Part shown: positions 25,501-32,903 of the stretch, piece after piece | Position numbering within the stretch: position 1 is the first letter of the stretch | Layout: every line of letters begins with the position of its first letter | From: Hamadaea sp013361475 | GTDB taxonomy: Bacteria > Actinomycetota > Actinomycetes > Mycobacteriales > Micromonosporaceae | Assembly: GCF_040654195.1 (NCBI RefSeq) | Contig: NZ_JBFAHM010000009.1 | Span: forward strand, 310,001 to 374,000 | DNA length: 64,000 bases | Reading direction: 5' to 3' | Translations under genes and position numbers: made by a program | Notes under the pieces: generated by a model | The model's database searches: none | What the model saw: the letters and a program-made list of their open reading frames with translations, nothing else | What the model was told of the DNA's origin: nothing

Positions 25501-26451
25501 CACATGCGGACCCTCGATGCTGACCTCGGTCGCCGCCGGGTTGAAGCGCGGCCGGGTCGACAGCGTCTCCTCCAGCATCGCCTCCAACGCCGCGAGCGAC
25601 GTGGTGACGAGGCGGAGCGCGCCCAGCGCGTCGGTGTTCTCCGGATGCGCCGCGTGCGGGAGCCACTTGACCCACTCCCAGAGGAACCTGGACTTGTCCC
25701 CGGCGCACGCCCCGATCAGGAGATCGTCGGGTGCGTGGAAGAACGCCGCCTGCGCCACGATCGCCCGCGCCACGTGCCGGGCCTGATCGAGATCGCCGTG
25801 CAGGTGGACGGAGGCGAACCCGTCCAGCGCCACCACGATGGGCAGCTGGTCGACCTGCCGATAGGTGCTCAGGAAGCGGCGCAGCGCGCCCGCGCTGACC
25901 GGCTCGGCCTTCTCCACCGGCACGAACGGCGGCGGCACGAGCGGCGTGGCCAGGTCCCGGGCGCCGAGGCCGAGGCGTACCTGGCCGAAGTCGGGGTCGG
26001 CGGGGCGGCGCTCCCACAGCCGGGAACTGTCCACAAGCGACCACAGCAGGCCCGGTTCGGGATGGCGGAAGTACTCCGCCGCCCGCTGAGTACGGATCGC
26101 CGAGCGCACCGTCCGGCGTACGCCCGCCAGCTCGAAGAGGTAACCCCGCCGCAGCTTGGTCATCTCGCCCTTGCTGCCGCCGGCGAACCGGGAGAACTGC
26201 GTACCCACCATGCCCAGCATGGCGACGCCGAGCAGGCCGCCGGTGATGATGCGCAGGATCCCGCCGGAGTTGCCCGCGAACAGCAGCATCATGGCCACCG
26301 CCCCGGCCATCATCGGCAGGATCATCATCAACCGGCCGCCCATGCCGCCTTCGGGCTCCGGGATCTCCGACGGGGGTTCCAGGACGATCTCGCCGGCGGG
26401 GAAGGGTGGTGCGTTCCGCCGCGGCCGGCGCATCCGGATCGTGGTCGCCAC
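22507..26451 (-). CDS. eccC: Type VII secretion ATPase EccC
   Basis: This protein of about 1,314 residues is the FtsK/SpoIIIE-type motor of ESX systems, powering and selecting substrates at the inner membrane. The N-terminus is typical (RMRRPRRNAPPFPAGEIVLE PPSEIPEPE), with two membrane helices near 40-90. Three ATPase domains follow, each with a Walker A: GATGSGKSE (about 484), GAPQTGKST (about 836) and GETECGKSA (about 1,115). Walker B-type strands include LLIVCDEFSELL, DVFLVVDGW and LFVLVDDFDLV. GTG 26451 is chosen (VATTIRMRRP), six bases after a TATCAT -10-like sequence, suggesting a leaderless mRNA. GTG 26457 is the alternative. It is divergent from eccD and leads the substrate genes. 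Confidence 0.93.
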   Translation of the reverse strand: MATTIRMRRPRRNAPPFPAGEIVLEPPSEIPEPEGGMGGRLMMILPMMAGAVAMMLLFAGNSGGILRIITGGLLGVAMLGMVGTQFSRFAGGSKGEMTKLRRGYLFELAGVRRTVRSAIRTQRAAEYFRHPEPGLLWSLVDSSRLWERRPADPDFGQVRLGLGARDLATPLVPPPFVPVEKAEPVSAGALRRFLSTYRQVDQLPIVVALDGFASVHLHGDLDQARHVARAIVAQAAFFHAPDDLLIGACAGDKSRFLWEWVKWLPHAAHPENTDALGALRLVTTSLAALEAMLEETLSTRPRFNPAATEVSIEGPHVLVVVDGAETAGSDHLAADGGVEGATVVWIGGEPPRHPDRSTLVLKVGADGRLTATTHAGSQVLGYADDLPLVVSECLAHQLSPLRLARASTGEQAMTFTHDLTDLLDIPDPYALDPEVTWQPRPNRQRLRVPIGVGPEGERIELDLKESAQDGMGPHGLLIGATGSGKSELLRTMVLALAVTHPPEILNFVLVDFKGGATFTKLDLLPHTSAVITNLADELPLVDRMTDAINGELVRRQELLRRAGNYASLRDYERARLAGVPLEPVPSLLIVCDEFSELLSAKPDFIDMFVQIGRLGRSLGVHLLLASQRLEEGRLRGLDTHLSYRIGLRTFSPMESRAVLGVTDAYELPRAPGHGFLKFGVEAFIRFRAAYVSGVHRRTQAVVVPETTVSVAPFVSGYVAKPAAVETHTPVDDDDLEAVTGDTLLDIVTERLAGHGTPAHQVWLPPLSDSVPVDAVVGELTTVPGLGLTTADPARRGTLEALAGVVDRPFEQRREALRFQLSGAAGHIVVIGAPQTGKSTLVRSVILSLALTHTPDQVQFYCVDFGGGGLSALADLPHVGSVATRREPDLLRRTVAELVALLADREQFFVEHRVDSVAAFRRRAAAGEFGDERCADVFLVVDGWLTLRNEFEDLEPKVHDLANRGLTYGIHVVAAANRWFDLRPSVRDLFGSRVELRLGDPSDSAIGRRAAANVPQDVPGRGITSDSYQFLSALPAISSAGPTVDQAVSLIRTAWPGGIAPRVRLLPERVEYAEVLAAAADRPEVPIGLGEADLRPVYLDLDADPHFLIFGETECGKSAFLRMLGRAIADRRTPDQARIIALDYRRSLLGTIPQSHLIGYATSADQGKQMLAEAYGSLRKRLPGADITPEQLRARDWWTGPELFVLVDDFDLVAGEKNPLIVLQELLPSAREVGLHVVIAKRGGSSGRSAFDQTLVRLKEVNTPGLVMSGDKNEGPILGNVRASHLPPGRAWLVTRKEGARLIQASWLDSPHGTS

Positions 26452-26519
26452 CGGCACATGATAGTGACGGAGAGACCGATCTTGTCTATTGTGAACGCCG
26501 TCGTCGGGGAGGACGGTCC
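26446..26519. promoter_or_regulatory. Divergent control region between eccC and eccD
   Basis: This gap of about 70 bases must drive both arms of the locus. On the minus strand TATCAT lies six bases before the GTG chosen for eccC, with a TAGACA hexamer 19 bases upstream; this is plausible but not ideal. On the plus strand a strong GGGGAGGACGG ribosome-binding site precedes the eccD ATG, and TCTATTGTG is a weak -10 candidate. No clear operator palindrome was seen. Confidence 0.4.
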
Positions 26520-27896
26520 ATGGTGGAACAGACAGGACTGGCACGGATCATCGTCATCGCCCCGCATCGCCGGGTGGAGATGGCCGTCCCCGAACATGTC
26601 CCGTTGGCGGGCGTCCTGCCCGCAGTGCTCCGGCATGCCGGCCGCACCCTCGCCGAGGACGGCGTCGACCACGGGGGCTGGGTCCTGCGGCGGGTCGACG
26701 GCGGCCGCCTCGACCCTGCCCGGTCGCTGGCCGCCCAGGACGTCTACGACGGCGAGACGCTCGTGCTCGCTCCGCGTGATCAGCACTGGCCCGAGCCCGC
26801 CTTCGACGACGTCGCCGAGGCCATCGCCGAACGGGCCGGCCGGCTCGGTCTGGTGTGGAGCGCGAGCGCCACGGTGCGTACCGGGTGGTGGGCGGCGGCC
26901 GTCGTGCTGGCCGCCGGGCTGGTGCTCACCGCGCTCACTCCAGCGAGCTGGCAGTCGGGCGCCGCCGCGCTCGCCGTCGCAGCAGTGCTGCTGGGCGCGG
27001 CCGTGGTCGACGAGCGGCTCGATCCGGGCCTGTCCGCCGCTCGGCTGACCGCGCCGTTCGCGATGCTCTACGCCGCACTCGGGGCGGTCCTCGTGAGCGC
27101 GCCCGGCCCCGACGACCTGCTGCGACCCTGGCCGCTCACCGCCGGGTTGGCCGGTTTGCTGCTGGCCGCCGTCATCGGCCGGGCGCTGATCCGGGACGAC
27201 GTCTTCTTCACCGCCGGCGCGACGTTCGGCGCCTGCCTGGGGATCGTGGCGCTGCTGAACGCGATCGACTGGGCCACTGTGGAGGGATCGGCCGCGGTCG
27301 TGAGTGGACTGACAGCGATGCTGCTGATGACCGTCCCGCGCTGGGCGATGGCCGCGGGCGGCGTGCCGACCCCGCCCGTACCGACGCTGACCGGTCAGGC
27401 CGAGGCCGCCAATCCGCCCGCCGAGGTGCTCAACAACGCGGTCCGCCGGTCGGATCGCCTGCTCACCGGCCTCCTCGGCGGTGCGTGCGCCACCCTCGCC
27501 GCCTGTGTCCTGCTCCTGGCCGCCCACCCCAGCCCGTCGGGCGTCGCGCTGGTCGGGGCGCTCGGGCTGATCTGCGCGTTGCGCTCGCGCGCCTTCGCCA
27601 CCGTCCGGCACCGCGTCCCGCTCCTGGCCGTGGGGCTCCTGGCCGTCGTGAGTCTCCTCTGGTACGCCTGGCGCAGTCTCGGCGGCACCGCGGGCGCGAC
27701 CGCGGCGGTGGTGGCCGGCGGGCTGGCCGTCGCGCTCGCGGCGCTCGCGGCCGGACGGCGCTTCTCCCGGCGTACGCCGTCGCCGCATCTCGGGCGGCTC
27801 GGTGACTGGACGGCCTTCCTGGCCACGGCGGCGGTGCCGATCCTGGCGGCGCTCGTCCTCGGCCTCTTCGGCTTCATGCGTGGACTGGGCGGCTGA
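26520..27896 (+). CDS. eccD: Type VII secretion membrane protein EccD
   Basis: This 458-residue EccD has an N-terminal ubiquitin-like (YukD) domain of about 85 residues (ARIIVIAPHRRVEMAVPEHV ... GGWVLRRVDGGRLD ... DGETLVLAPRD). About eleven hydrophobic helices follow from residue 120, with the characteristic late loop RSDRLLTGLLGG and the motif LICALRSRAFATVRHRVPLL. EccD dimers build the membrane vestibule around EccB and EccC in ESX channels. ATG 26520 has a strong ribosome-binding site. eccB follows three bases after the stop. Confidence 0.92.
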   Translation: MVEQTGLARIIVIAPHRRVEMAVPEHVPLAGVLPAVLRHAGRTLAEDGVDHGGWVLRRVDGGRLDPARSLAAQDVYDGETLVLAPRDQHWPEPAFDDVAEAIAERAGRLGLVWSASATVRTGWWAAAVVLAAGLVLTALTPASWQSGAAALAVAAVLLGAAVVDERLDPGLSAARLTAPFAMLYAALGAVLVSAPGPDDLLRPWPLTAGLAGLLLAAVIGRALIRDDVFFTAGATFGACLGIVALLNAIDWATVEGSAAVVSGLTAMLLMTVPRWAMAAGGVPTPPVPTLTGQAEAANPPAEVLNNAVRRSDRLLTGLLGGACATLAACVLLLAAHPSPSGVALVGALGLICALRSRAFATVRHRVPLLAVGLLAVVSLLWYAWRSLGGTAGATAAVVAGGLAVALAALAAGRRFSRRTPSPHLGRLGDWTAFLATAAVPILAALVLGLFGFMRGLGG

Positions 27897-27898
27897 CG

Positions 27899-29293
27899 AT
27901 GCTCAGCCGACGCGATCTGATCCAGTCCCGGCAGTACCTGCACCAGCGTCAGATCAAGGCGCTGGTGGCCCACCGGCCCGACCCGCTCGACTGGGCGGGG
28001 CGGCATGCGGGCGGCACGATCTTCGCCGGGGTGATGCTGCTGGCGATCGCGCTCGGGGCGACGGCGGTCATCGGCCTGATCTTCCCCAGCGGCAGCACGA
28101 CCTGGCAGAGCTGCGAGTCGGTGATCATCGAGAAGGAGTCGGGCGCGCCCTACGTGTGCGATCCGGCGTCCCGGACGCTCTACCCGACCGCCAATTACGC
28201 CTCGGCCGCCCTGATCGTGGGGCACAGCGATTCGGTGAAGGTCGCCCGCGCCTCCCTGACCTGGCCGAAGGGCGCCCTCCTCGGTCTGCCGGGCGCGCCG
28301 AGCGACCTGGTTCCGGCCAAGGCGTACCTGGGTGGCGCCTGGAACCTGTGCACCGCGACGCGGAAGGATTCGGCCGGGCGGCCGACTCCCGTGACCATCG
28401 TGCTGGCGGGTGCGCAGCCGACCTCGCCGACGGCGTTGGCGGAGAACGCCGTCCTGGTGGCCGGGCCGGACGGGACGAGATACGTCCTCTGGTCGGGCCG
28501 TCGCTACCCCGTACGCGAGCCGCAGTTCGTCCTGCCCGCCCTGGGTTTCGCCGTTCAGCAGGGTCTGCCGGTGGGCGACGCGTGGCTGGCCCCGATCCCG
28601 CTCGGGGCGGCGCTCGGCCCCATCGACGTGCCCGGCGTCGGCGAACCGGCGCCGAAGTTGGCCGGGGTCAAGGTCGGGCAGATCATTCAGGTGGGCGGCC
28701 GAACGTATCTCGCCCGGCGTGAGGGCGCACAGGAGATCACGCCACTCCAGCGAGCCCTGGTACGCGGCCTGCCCGGTGATCCCGTCACGCTCGACGCCGG
28801 GCGACTCGGCGACGTCCTGCCACCCATGACCTTCGCCGGGACCGCACCGCCGGCCGAGGTCCCGAAGTTTGCATCCATCGCCGACGATGGCATCGTTTGT
28901 GCCAATATCTTGGCGGACGAACTGTCCCTGACGATCGGCGGCCGGCTGCCGGCGCGCGCCGCCCTGGTCGTGCCCCGGCGAGCGGCCGGGCGCGGTGGCC
29001 TGCCGCTCGCGGACGCCGTTTTGATGGAGCCCGGCCACGCCGTCATGGTCCGCTCGATGGCCAGCTCAGAGGCGACCGGCGGACCGCTCATGTTGATCAG
29101 CGACCTCGGCGTGCGCCACGCCGTCCCGGACGACAAGACCGCCGTCGCCCTCGGGTACGCCGGCACTCCGGTGCTCCTTCCGGCGTCCCTATTGGACCGG
29201 TTGCCCGAAGGTGTGGCGCTCGACCCGGCAGCCGCCAGCCAGGCTGCGGTAACACCAATGTCACCTGTGGACACTTCTCGGCTCTCGCCGTAA
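27899..29293 (+). CDS. eccB: Type VII secretion protein EccB
   Basis: This 464-residue EccB begins SRRDLIQSRQYLHQRQIKAL, the family signature. One transmembrane helix (TIFAGVMLLAIALGATAVIG, about 40-62) is followed by a large extracytoplasmic domain. That domain has the paired Cys typical of EccB (WQSCESVII ... PYVCDPAS, and NLCTATR ... IVCANIL). EccB links the inner-membrane complex to the periplasm-side cap. It is nearly the usual length (about 460-500). It is co-transcribed with eccD. The 99 bases after it hold a short C5/G5 hairpin (29357-29369) before the WXG100 pair. Confidence 0.93.
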   Translation: MLSRRDLIQSRQYLHQRQIKALVAHRPDPLDWAGRHAGGTIFAGVMLLAIALGATAVIGLIFPSGSTTWQSCESVIIEKESGAPYVCDPASRTLYPTANYASAALIVGHSDSVKVARASLTWPKGALLGLPGAPSDLVPAKAYLGGAWNLCTATRKDSAGRPTPVTIVLAGAQPTSPTALAENAVLVAGPDGTRYVLWSGRRYPVREPQFVLPALGFAVQQGLPVGDAWLAPIPLGAALGPIDVPGVGEPAPKLAGVKVGQIIQVGGRTYLARREGAQEITPLQRALVRGLPGDPVTLDAGRLGDVLPPMTFAGTAPPAEVPKFASIADDGIVCANILADELSLTIGGRLPARAALVVPRRAAGRGGLPLADAVLMEPGHAVMVRSMASSEATGGPLMLISDLGVRHAVPDDKTAVALGYAGTPVLLPASLLDRLPEGVALDPAAASQAAVTPMSPVDTSRLSP

Positions 29294-29392
29294 CAGATAT
29301 CGTTTACGCCACACCGCGGGGCGCAGCGGCGGACGCGCGTTCGGGGCTCTCACACTCCCCCACCGGGGGGAATGCCACGATGGGAGGCAGGC

Positions 29393-29716
29393 ATGGCAGT
29401 ACAGCTCAGTATCGAGGATCTAGCGCGGGCCACGACCCAGATCAACACGACGTACGACCACCTGAACACGATCCAGACCGCGCTGGTGAACAAGCTCCAG
29501 GCCCTGTACGGCGATGGCTGGAAGGGCACGGCGTCCACCAAGTTCAACCTCGTCTACAACGCGTACGACGCGGCCGTCGAGAAGATCTACGACTCGCTCC
29601 GGCTCCTGGGTGAGCTCATCCAGAAGGGCAACCAGACCTACGACACGAGCGAGCTGGACCGCGAGAAGATGATCGACCTGCCGGATGTCGGCCTGATCGG
29701 GACCACGCTGGGCTGA
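29393..29716 (+). CDS. WXG100 protein, EsxB-like
   Basis: This 107-residue helical-hairpin protein has W-K-G at 43-45 (DGWKGTASTK) between two amphipathic helices. A C-terminal YDTSE matches the YxxxD/E export signal recognised by EccC. It is typical of the CFP-10 type partner of a secreted heterodimer. ATG 29393 follows a GGGAGGCAGGC ribosome-binding site; an in-frame upstream ATG at 29372 lacks one. The second WXG100 gene starts 10 bases after it, and the two proteins probably form a dimer. Confidence 0.93.
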   Translation: MAVQLSIEDLARATTQINTTYDHLNTIQTALVNKLQALYGDGWKGTASTKFNLVYNAYDAAVEKIYDSLRLLGELIQKGNQTYDTSELDREKMIDLPDVGLIGTTLG

Positions 29717-29726
29717 GGGAGCTGAC

Positions 29727-30035
29727 ATGGGTTACGAAGACGTCATTCGCTATGAGTTCGACACCATCGACACCGGCGTCGCCGCCATGCGGCAGGCGTC
29801 CGAGGACGTGCTCGAAGAGCTGGGCCGCCTCAAGACGCAGCTGGCCGACATCCTCTCCCGCTGGGAAGGCGACGCCGACGCCACCTACGTCGAGGTCAAG
29901 CAGGAGTGGGACCAGGCGCAGCAGCTGCTGAACTACGCCCACAGCGAGATCGCGACCAGCGTGTCCAAGGTGAACACGAACATGCAGGACACCGAGCAGC
30001 AGGTCGTCAGCATCCTGCGCTCGCACACCCTCTGA
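29727..30035 (+). CDS. WXG100 protein, EsxA-like
   Basis: This 102-residue protein has W-E-G at 46-48 (SRWEGDADATY) between two predicted helices, the ESAT-6 type partner of the preceding gene. A YxxxE pattern (YAHSE) lies in the second helix rather than at the flexible tail. A GGGAG ribosome-binding site precedes ATG 29727. The gene ends the plus-strand run; a strong hairpin follows 23 bases later. Confidence 0.93.
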   Translation: MGYEDVIRYEFDTIDTGVAAMRQASEDVLEELGRLKTQLADILSRWEGDADATYVEVKQEWDQAQQLLNYAHSEIATSVSKVNTNMQDTEQQVVSILRSHTL

Positions 30036-30057
30036 CGGGTCACCTGCCCCGTCCAGC

Positions 30058-30092
30058 CGGAGCCGTCGTGGGTACGCCCCACGGCGGCTCCG
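30058..30092. terminator. Intrinsic-type hairpin after the WXG100 pair
   Basis: A long stem CGGAGCCGTCGTGGG / CCCCACGGCGGCTCCG with a four-base loop (TACG) and one or two G-T or mismatched positions begins 23 bases after the esxA-like stop. There is no strong T run, as is common in high-GC actinobacteria. Confidence 0.75.
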
Positions 30093-30159
30093 TCGTCTTC
30101 AATCGATCGTGATGGGCGCGCATGACGCGCGGGTGACCGACCGCAGCGCCGCGAACGGC

Positions 30160-30224
30160 GTGATCTCCGGACACTCACGTACGCATCCGCGCCGCCGATA
30201 CGTATCCCCTCTACCGGAGATCAC
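30160..30224. repeat. Widely spaced inverted repeat between convergent genes
   Basis: Perfect 11-base arms GTGATCTCCGG (30160-30170) and CCGGAGATCAC (30214-30224) are separated by 43 bases. The loop holds a second weak pair (ACGTACGCAT / GATACGTATC). It lies just before the stop of the SUKH-like gene and could terminate that transcript. The rest of the 197-base gap 30036-30232 shows nothing else. Confidence 0.5.
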
Positions 30225-30232
30225 CAGGCGGA

Positions 30233-30889
30233 TCAGGTGGTGTGGCCGAGCACCCGGGCGAGCGCCTGATCGAAGTCGTCGCCGAGCGGCTGGACGGCGT
30301 CTCCGTCCCGTCGGAAGACACCACCGGCGGCGTCGACGATCAGCTCGGCCTTGCCCATGCGGGCCACGACGAGCGCCGGTCGCCCCTCATGCTCGAACAA
30401 CTGGACCGGCTCGGTCGCCGAGGGCGACATCGGCTCGAAGGCCAGGCCGATGGCGGTCATCCGCAGCGCGGCGAACTCCCGGAGCACCGTCCGGATCGGT
30501 TCGAGGAACGGCGTACCGGGCGGGGCACAGCGGCTCCACCATCTGTCCACTGCCGACGCCGCGTCCCGGCCGGGTCGCCAACCCGCGAGCCGCAGCAGCG
30601 CCAGCGTCTGCGGCGAGAACCGCTCGGCCGCCCGGCGGATGGCCCGGTAGGCGTCGGCGACCGCTTCCGGCGGCAGGGCCGACCACACCGTCACCGCGCC
30701 GGTGTCGCCGTCGATGATCGCCCGCACGTGCGCGTCGAGGATGATGCCGTCTTCGGGCCCGTACTCCGGGGTGTCCCGGCCGACGACGTACCCCATGTCG
30801 AACGGGTACAGCCAGATCTGCGACTCCGGGTGGTAGCTCCGCGCCCAGGTCTGCCCGATGTCGCGCGCCTGCTCCTCGGTGAGGTTCAC
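30233..30889 (-). CDS. SUKH-3-like candidate immunity protein
   Basis: This 218-residue soluble protein has an N-terminal part (LTEEQARDIGQTWARSYHPE) that looks like the small YrhB/Imm35-type fold. The rest matches the SUKH-3 pattern: FSPQTLALLRLAGWRPGRDA, a mid FL ... LREFAAL segment, and a late LIVDAAGGVFRRDGD ... PLGDDFDQAL. SUKH proteins commonly neutralise nuclease or deaminase toxins in polymorphic toxin systems. The GTG start at 30889 overlaps the mycosin stop as GTGA and has a GGAGGCCGGT ribosome-binding site, so it is made with the mycosin. A role against part of the giant toxin is inferred, not shown. Confidence 0.6.
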   Translation of the reverse strand: MNLTEEQARDIGQTWARSYHPESQIWLYPFDMGYVVGRDTPEYGPEDGIILDAHVRAIIDGDTGAVTVWSALPPEAVADAYRAIRRAAERFSPQTLALLRLAGWRPGRDAASAVDRWWSRCAPPGTPFLEPIRTVLREFAALRMTAIGLAFEPMSPSATEPVQLFEHEGRPALVVARMGKAELIVDAAGGVFRRDGDAVQPLGDDFDQALARVLGHTT

Positions 30890-32028
30890 ACCGGCCTCCG
30901 TTCGCCCCAAGCCGTCGCCATCCGGCGGCGCAGCCGCCGCAACGCCACCACGATGATCACCAGTACGGTCCCGATCGCGCAGGCCGCCGCCACGACAGGC
31001 CCGACGCCGACCTCCGGCCGCGCCTTGGGCTGCGGGGACGGCATGCGCTCGCGGGGCACCGGGGCGGCCTCGACCAGGGGTTCACTCAAGGCCCGCACCG
31101 GGTTCACGATGCCCTCCCCGTACGCCGAACCACGGCCCATCGCGGGATCGGCGGTGGCGGCCAACCGGGCGGCGGCCTGCGCGCCGGACAGATCCGGCCG
31201 TTGCGCCCGGACGAGCACCGCCGCGCCGGCGACGACCGCCGCGGCCAAGTCCGAACCTCCGGTGTAGACGGTGTGCCCGCGGGCCGGCGTCGTGGTCGTC
31301 ATCTTCTCCCCCGGCGCGGCCAGATCGACCAGCGCGGGGGAGCGGGCCTGCGTACCGGTCACGCCGGTGGCGTCGATCGCGTTGACCCCGATCACCCCCT
31401 CGTACGCCGCCGGAAAGGTCCCGTCGTCGCCTTCTCCGGCGGCGGCCACCACGACGACGTCCCGGGCGATCGCCCGCGCGACGGCCGCCCGCAGCGCCTG
31501 GCTGTCGAACGCCAGGGTGAACGCCATGACCAGGATCCGGGCGCCGTTCGCGACCGCCCAGTCGACGCCGGCCGCGACAGCCGACGGATTCACGTCGTCC
31601 TCGATGCGCTCCATGACGCGTACGGGCAGAATCTGAGCTTGGGGGGCGACTCCGGCGAACCCGACCGCGGCATCGCGCCGCGCGGCGATCAGCCCGGCGA
31701 CGCCGGTCCCGTGGCCGGTGCAGTCGACGCGCCCGTCACCACCGTCGACGAAGTCGCGGCCGGGCAGCAGCGCGGCCGCGAGTTGTGGATGCCGCCGGTC
31801 CACTCCGGTGTCGAGCACCGCGACCCGGACCCCGGCGCCCTCGGCGGCCAGCGGCCAGGCCTGTTCCAGGTTCAGCCACTTCTGCGCCCATGGCAACGCG
31901 GCGACGGTCTGGACCCCTTCTGCCCGGCCACGCGAGCAGGGTGCGGCGGCCTGCGCCGGAATGCCCGGCAAGACGGACAGTCCCAGCATGAGGCCACAGA
32001 CGACAGACGCGTGGAAGACCCGGCGCAC
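30886..32028 (-). CDS. mycP: Mycosin-family subtilisin-like protein with altered active site
   Basis: This protein of about 380 residues starts at GTG 32028 (an ATG at 32064 is also possible). It has a signal peptide (VVCGLMLGLSVLPGIPAQA), a subtilase domain and a C-terminal membrane anchor (VVAAACAIGTVLVIIVVALRR), as in MycP of ESX systems. Asp73 (VLDTGVD) and His106 (DCTGHGTGVAG) are kept. The oxyanion Asn of AAGN is Glu199 (AAAGEG). The GTSFAAPxVAG block is GSDLAAAVVAG, which puts Asp260 where the nucleophile Ser should be. It is therefore probably not an active protease. In other ESX systems MycP is needed for channel stability apart from catalysis, so a structural role is likely. Confidence 0.88.
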   Translation of the reverse strand: MRRVFHASVVCGLMLGLSVLPGIPAQAAAPCSRGRAEGVQTVAALPWAQKWLNLEQAWPLAAEGAGVRVAVLDTGVDRRHPQLAAALLPGRDFVDGGDGRVDCTGHGTGVAGLIAARRDAAVGFAGVAPQAQILPVRVMERIEDDVNPSAVAAGVDWAVANGARILVMAFTLAFDSQALRAAVARAIARDVVVVAAAGEGDDGTFPAAYEGVIGVNAIDATGVTGTQARSPALVDLAAPGEKMTTTTPARGHTVYTGGSDLAAAVVAGAAVLVRAQRPDLSGAQAAARLAATADPAMGRGSAYGEGIVNPVRALSEPLVEAAPVPRERMPSPQPKARPEVGVGPVVAAACAIGTVLVIIVVALRRLRRRMATAWGERRPV

Positions 32029-32137
32029 GGCACGATCATCGCACCGAAATGGACTGTCCACCATGGTCGGCGCAGTGGCGGCGCTTGTGGACGGTCCACT
32101 ATCGCTTTCGAAACGTTTCCCGGTTACCGTTGGATGC

Positions 32138-32551
32138 ATGGCGGCCGATCGGGAGATGGTGGAGGCCTTGCGGTCCCGGGCCGAGCAGCTGCGCGGGCAG
32201 GTGGAGCGGGCGACGGCCGGCTTCGACTCGGTCATGGCGCAGCTGCGGTCGGTCGAGGTTACCGCGGTCTCCGCGGACCGGCTGGTCACCGTCGTGGTCG
32301 GCGCCGACGGCAAGCTTCGCTCGCTGCGCCTGGACCCGGGCATCTACCACCAGCCGGACTCGGCGGAGCTGGCGAGCACGATCGAGGAGACGATCCGCGT
32401 CGCCGCCGACGCCGCCCAACAGCGCATGGTCGAGTTGTGCGAACCGCTGCTCCCGCCGGAGCTCGTCGGGCAGCCCGGCTTCACCGGCAGCCCCGAACAG
32501 CTGCTCGAATCGATCACCGGCGGATTCGCCGACATCCTGCGGAAGGGCTGA
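32138..32551 (+). CDS. YbaB/EbfC-like protein of the secretion locus
   Basis: This 137-residue protein has an N-terminal amphipathic helix (ALRSRAEQLRGQVERATAGF), a beta region SVEVTAVSADRLVTVVVGAD and a C-terminal helix (ELASTIEETIRVAADAAQQR). This is the YbaB/EbfC fold, also seen in EspL-type proteins beside ESX genes. Such proteins act as small DNA-binding or chaperone-like dimers. ATG 32138 has no clear ribosome-binding site. It starts a plus-strand run with the EspC-like gene (7 bases later) and the giant toxin gene, so it may help export or regulate them. Confidence 0.75.
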   Translation: MAADREMVEALRSRAEQLRGQVERATAGFDSVMAQLRSVEVTAVSADRLVTVVVGADGKLRSLRLDPGIYHQPDSAELASTIEETIRVAADAAQQRMVELCEPLLPPELVGQPGFTGSPEQLLESITGGFADILRKG

Positions 32552-32558
32552 GGCTGAG

Positions 32559-32879
32559 ATGGCTGATCTGACCGACATCCCCGACCCCGAGGGTGCCAAG
32601 AACGCCGCCCACCGGCTGAACGCGGCGCTGGCCAATCTGGACGACGTGGTGAGCGACGCGCTGAACCTGGTCAAGACGATGGAGGCGCAGTCGCCGCTGT
32701 TCGGCGACGACGAGGGCGGGCGGAGGTTCCGCTCGAACTACACCACCTCGGCCACCCAGATCACCGAGTCGGCCCGGACCTTGGCTGAGGGGCTGAGCAC
32801 GGTGGGCGCCGCGGTGAACAAGGCGATCAACGGCAGCACGACGGCCGAGGACGACAACACCCGCGCCATCCCCGCCTGA
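32559..32879 (+). CDS. EspC/WXG100-like small helical protein
   Basis: This 106-residue protein has two predicted helices. Between them, the turn LFGDDEGGRRF recalls the FG-containing loop of EspC (DUF2580-type) proteins and replaces the WXG turn. Such proteins travel with or help export larger ESX effectors. ATG 32559 is seven bases after the YbaB-like stop, with GAGGCTGAG upstream. The giant toxin gene begins 24 bases after its stop, so it is a candidate co-substrate or chaperone for it. Confidence 0.65.
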   Translation: MADLTDIPDPEGAKNAAHRLNAALANLDDVVSDALNLVKTMEAQSPLFGDDEGGRRFRSNYTTSATQITESARTLAEGLSTVGAAVNKAINGSTTAEDDNTRAIPA

Positions 32880-32903
32880 CCCGGCCGGACCGGGGGCGAC
32901 GGC

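Noticed and set aside
29294..29392. Riboswitch or small RNA before the WXG100 pair
   Set aside because: Only a five-base-pair C/G hairpin is visible; no conserved structure is recognised.
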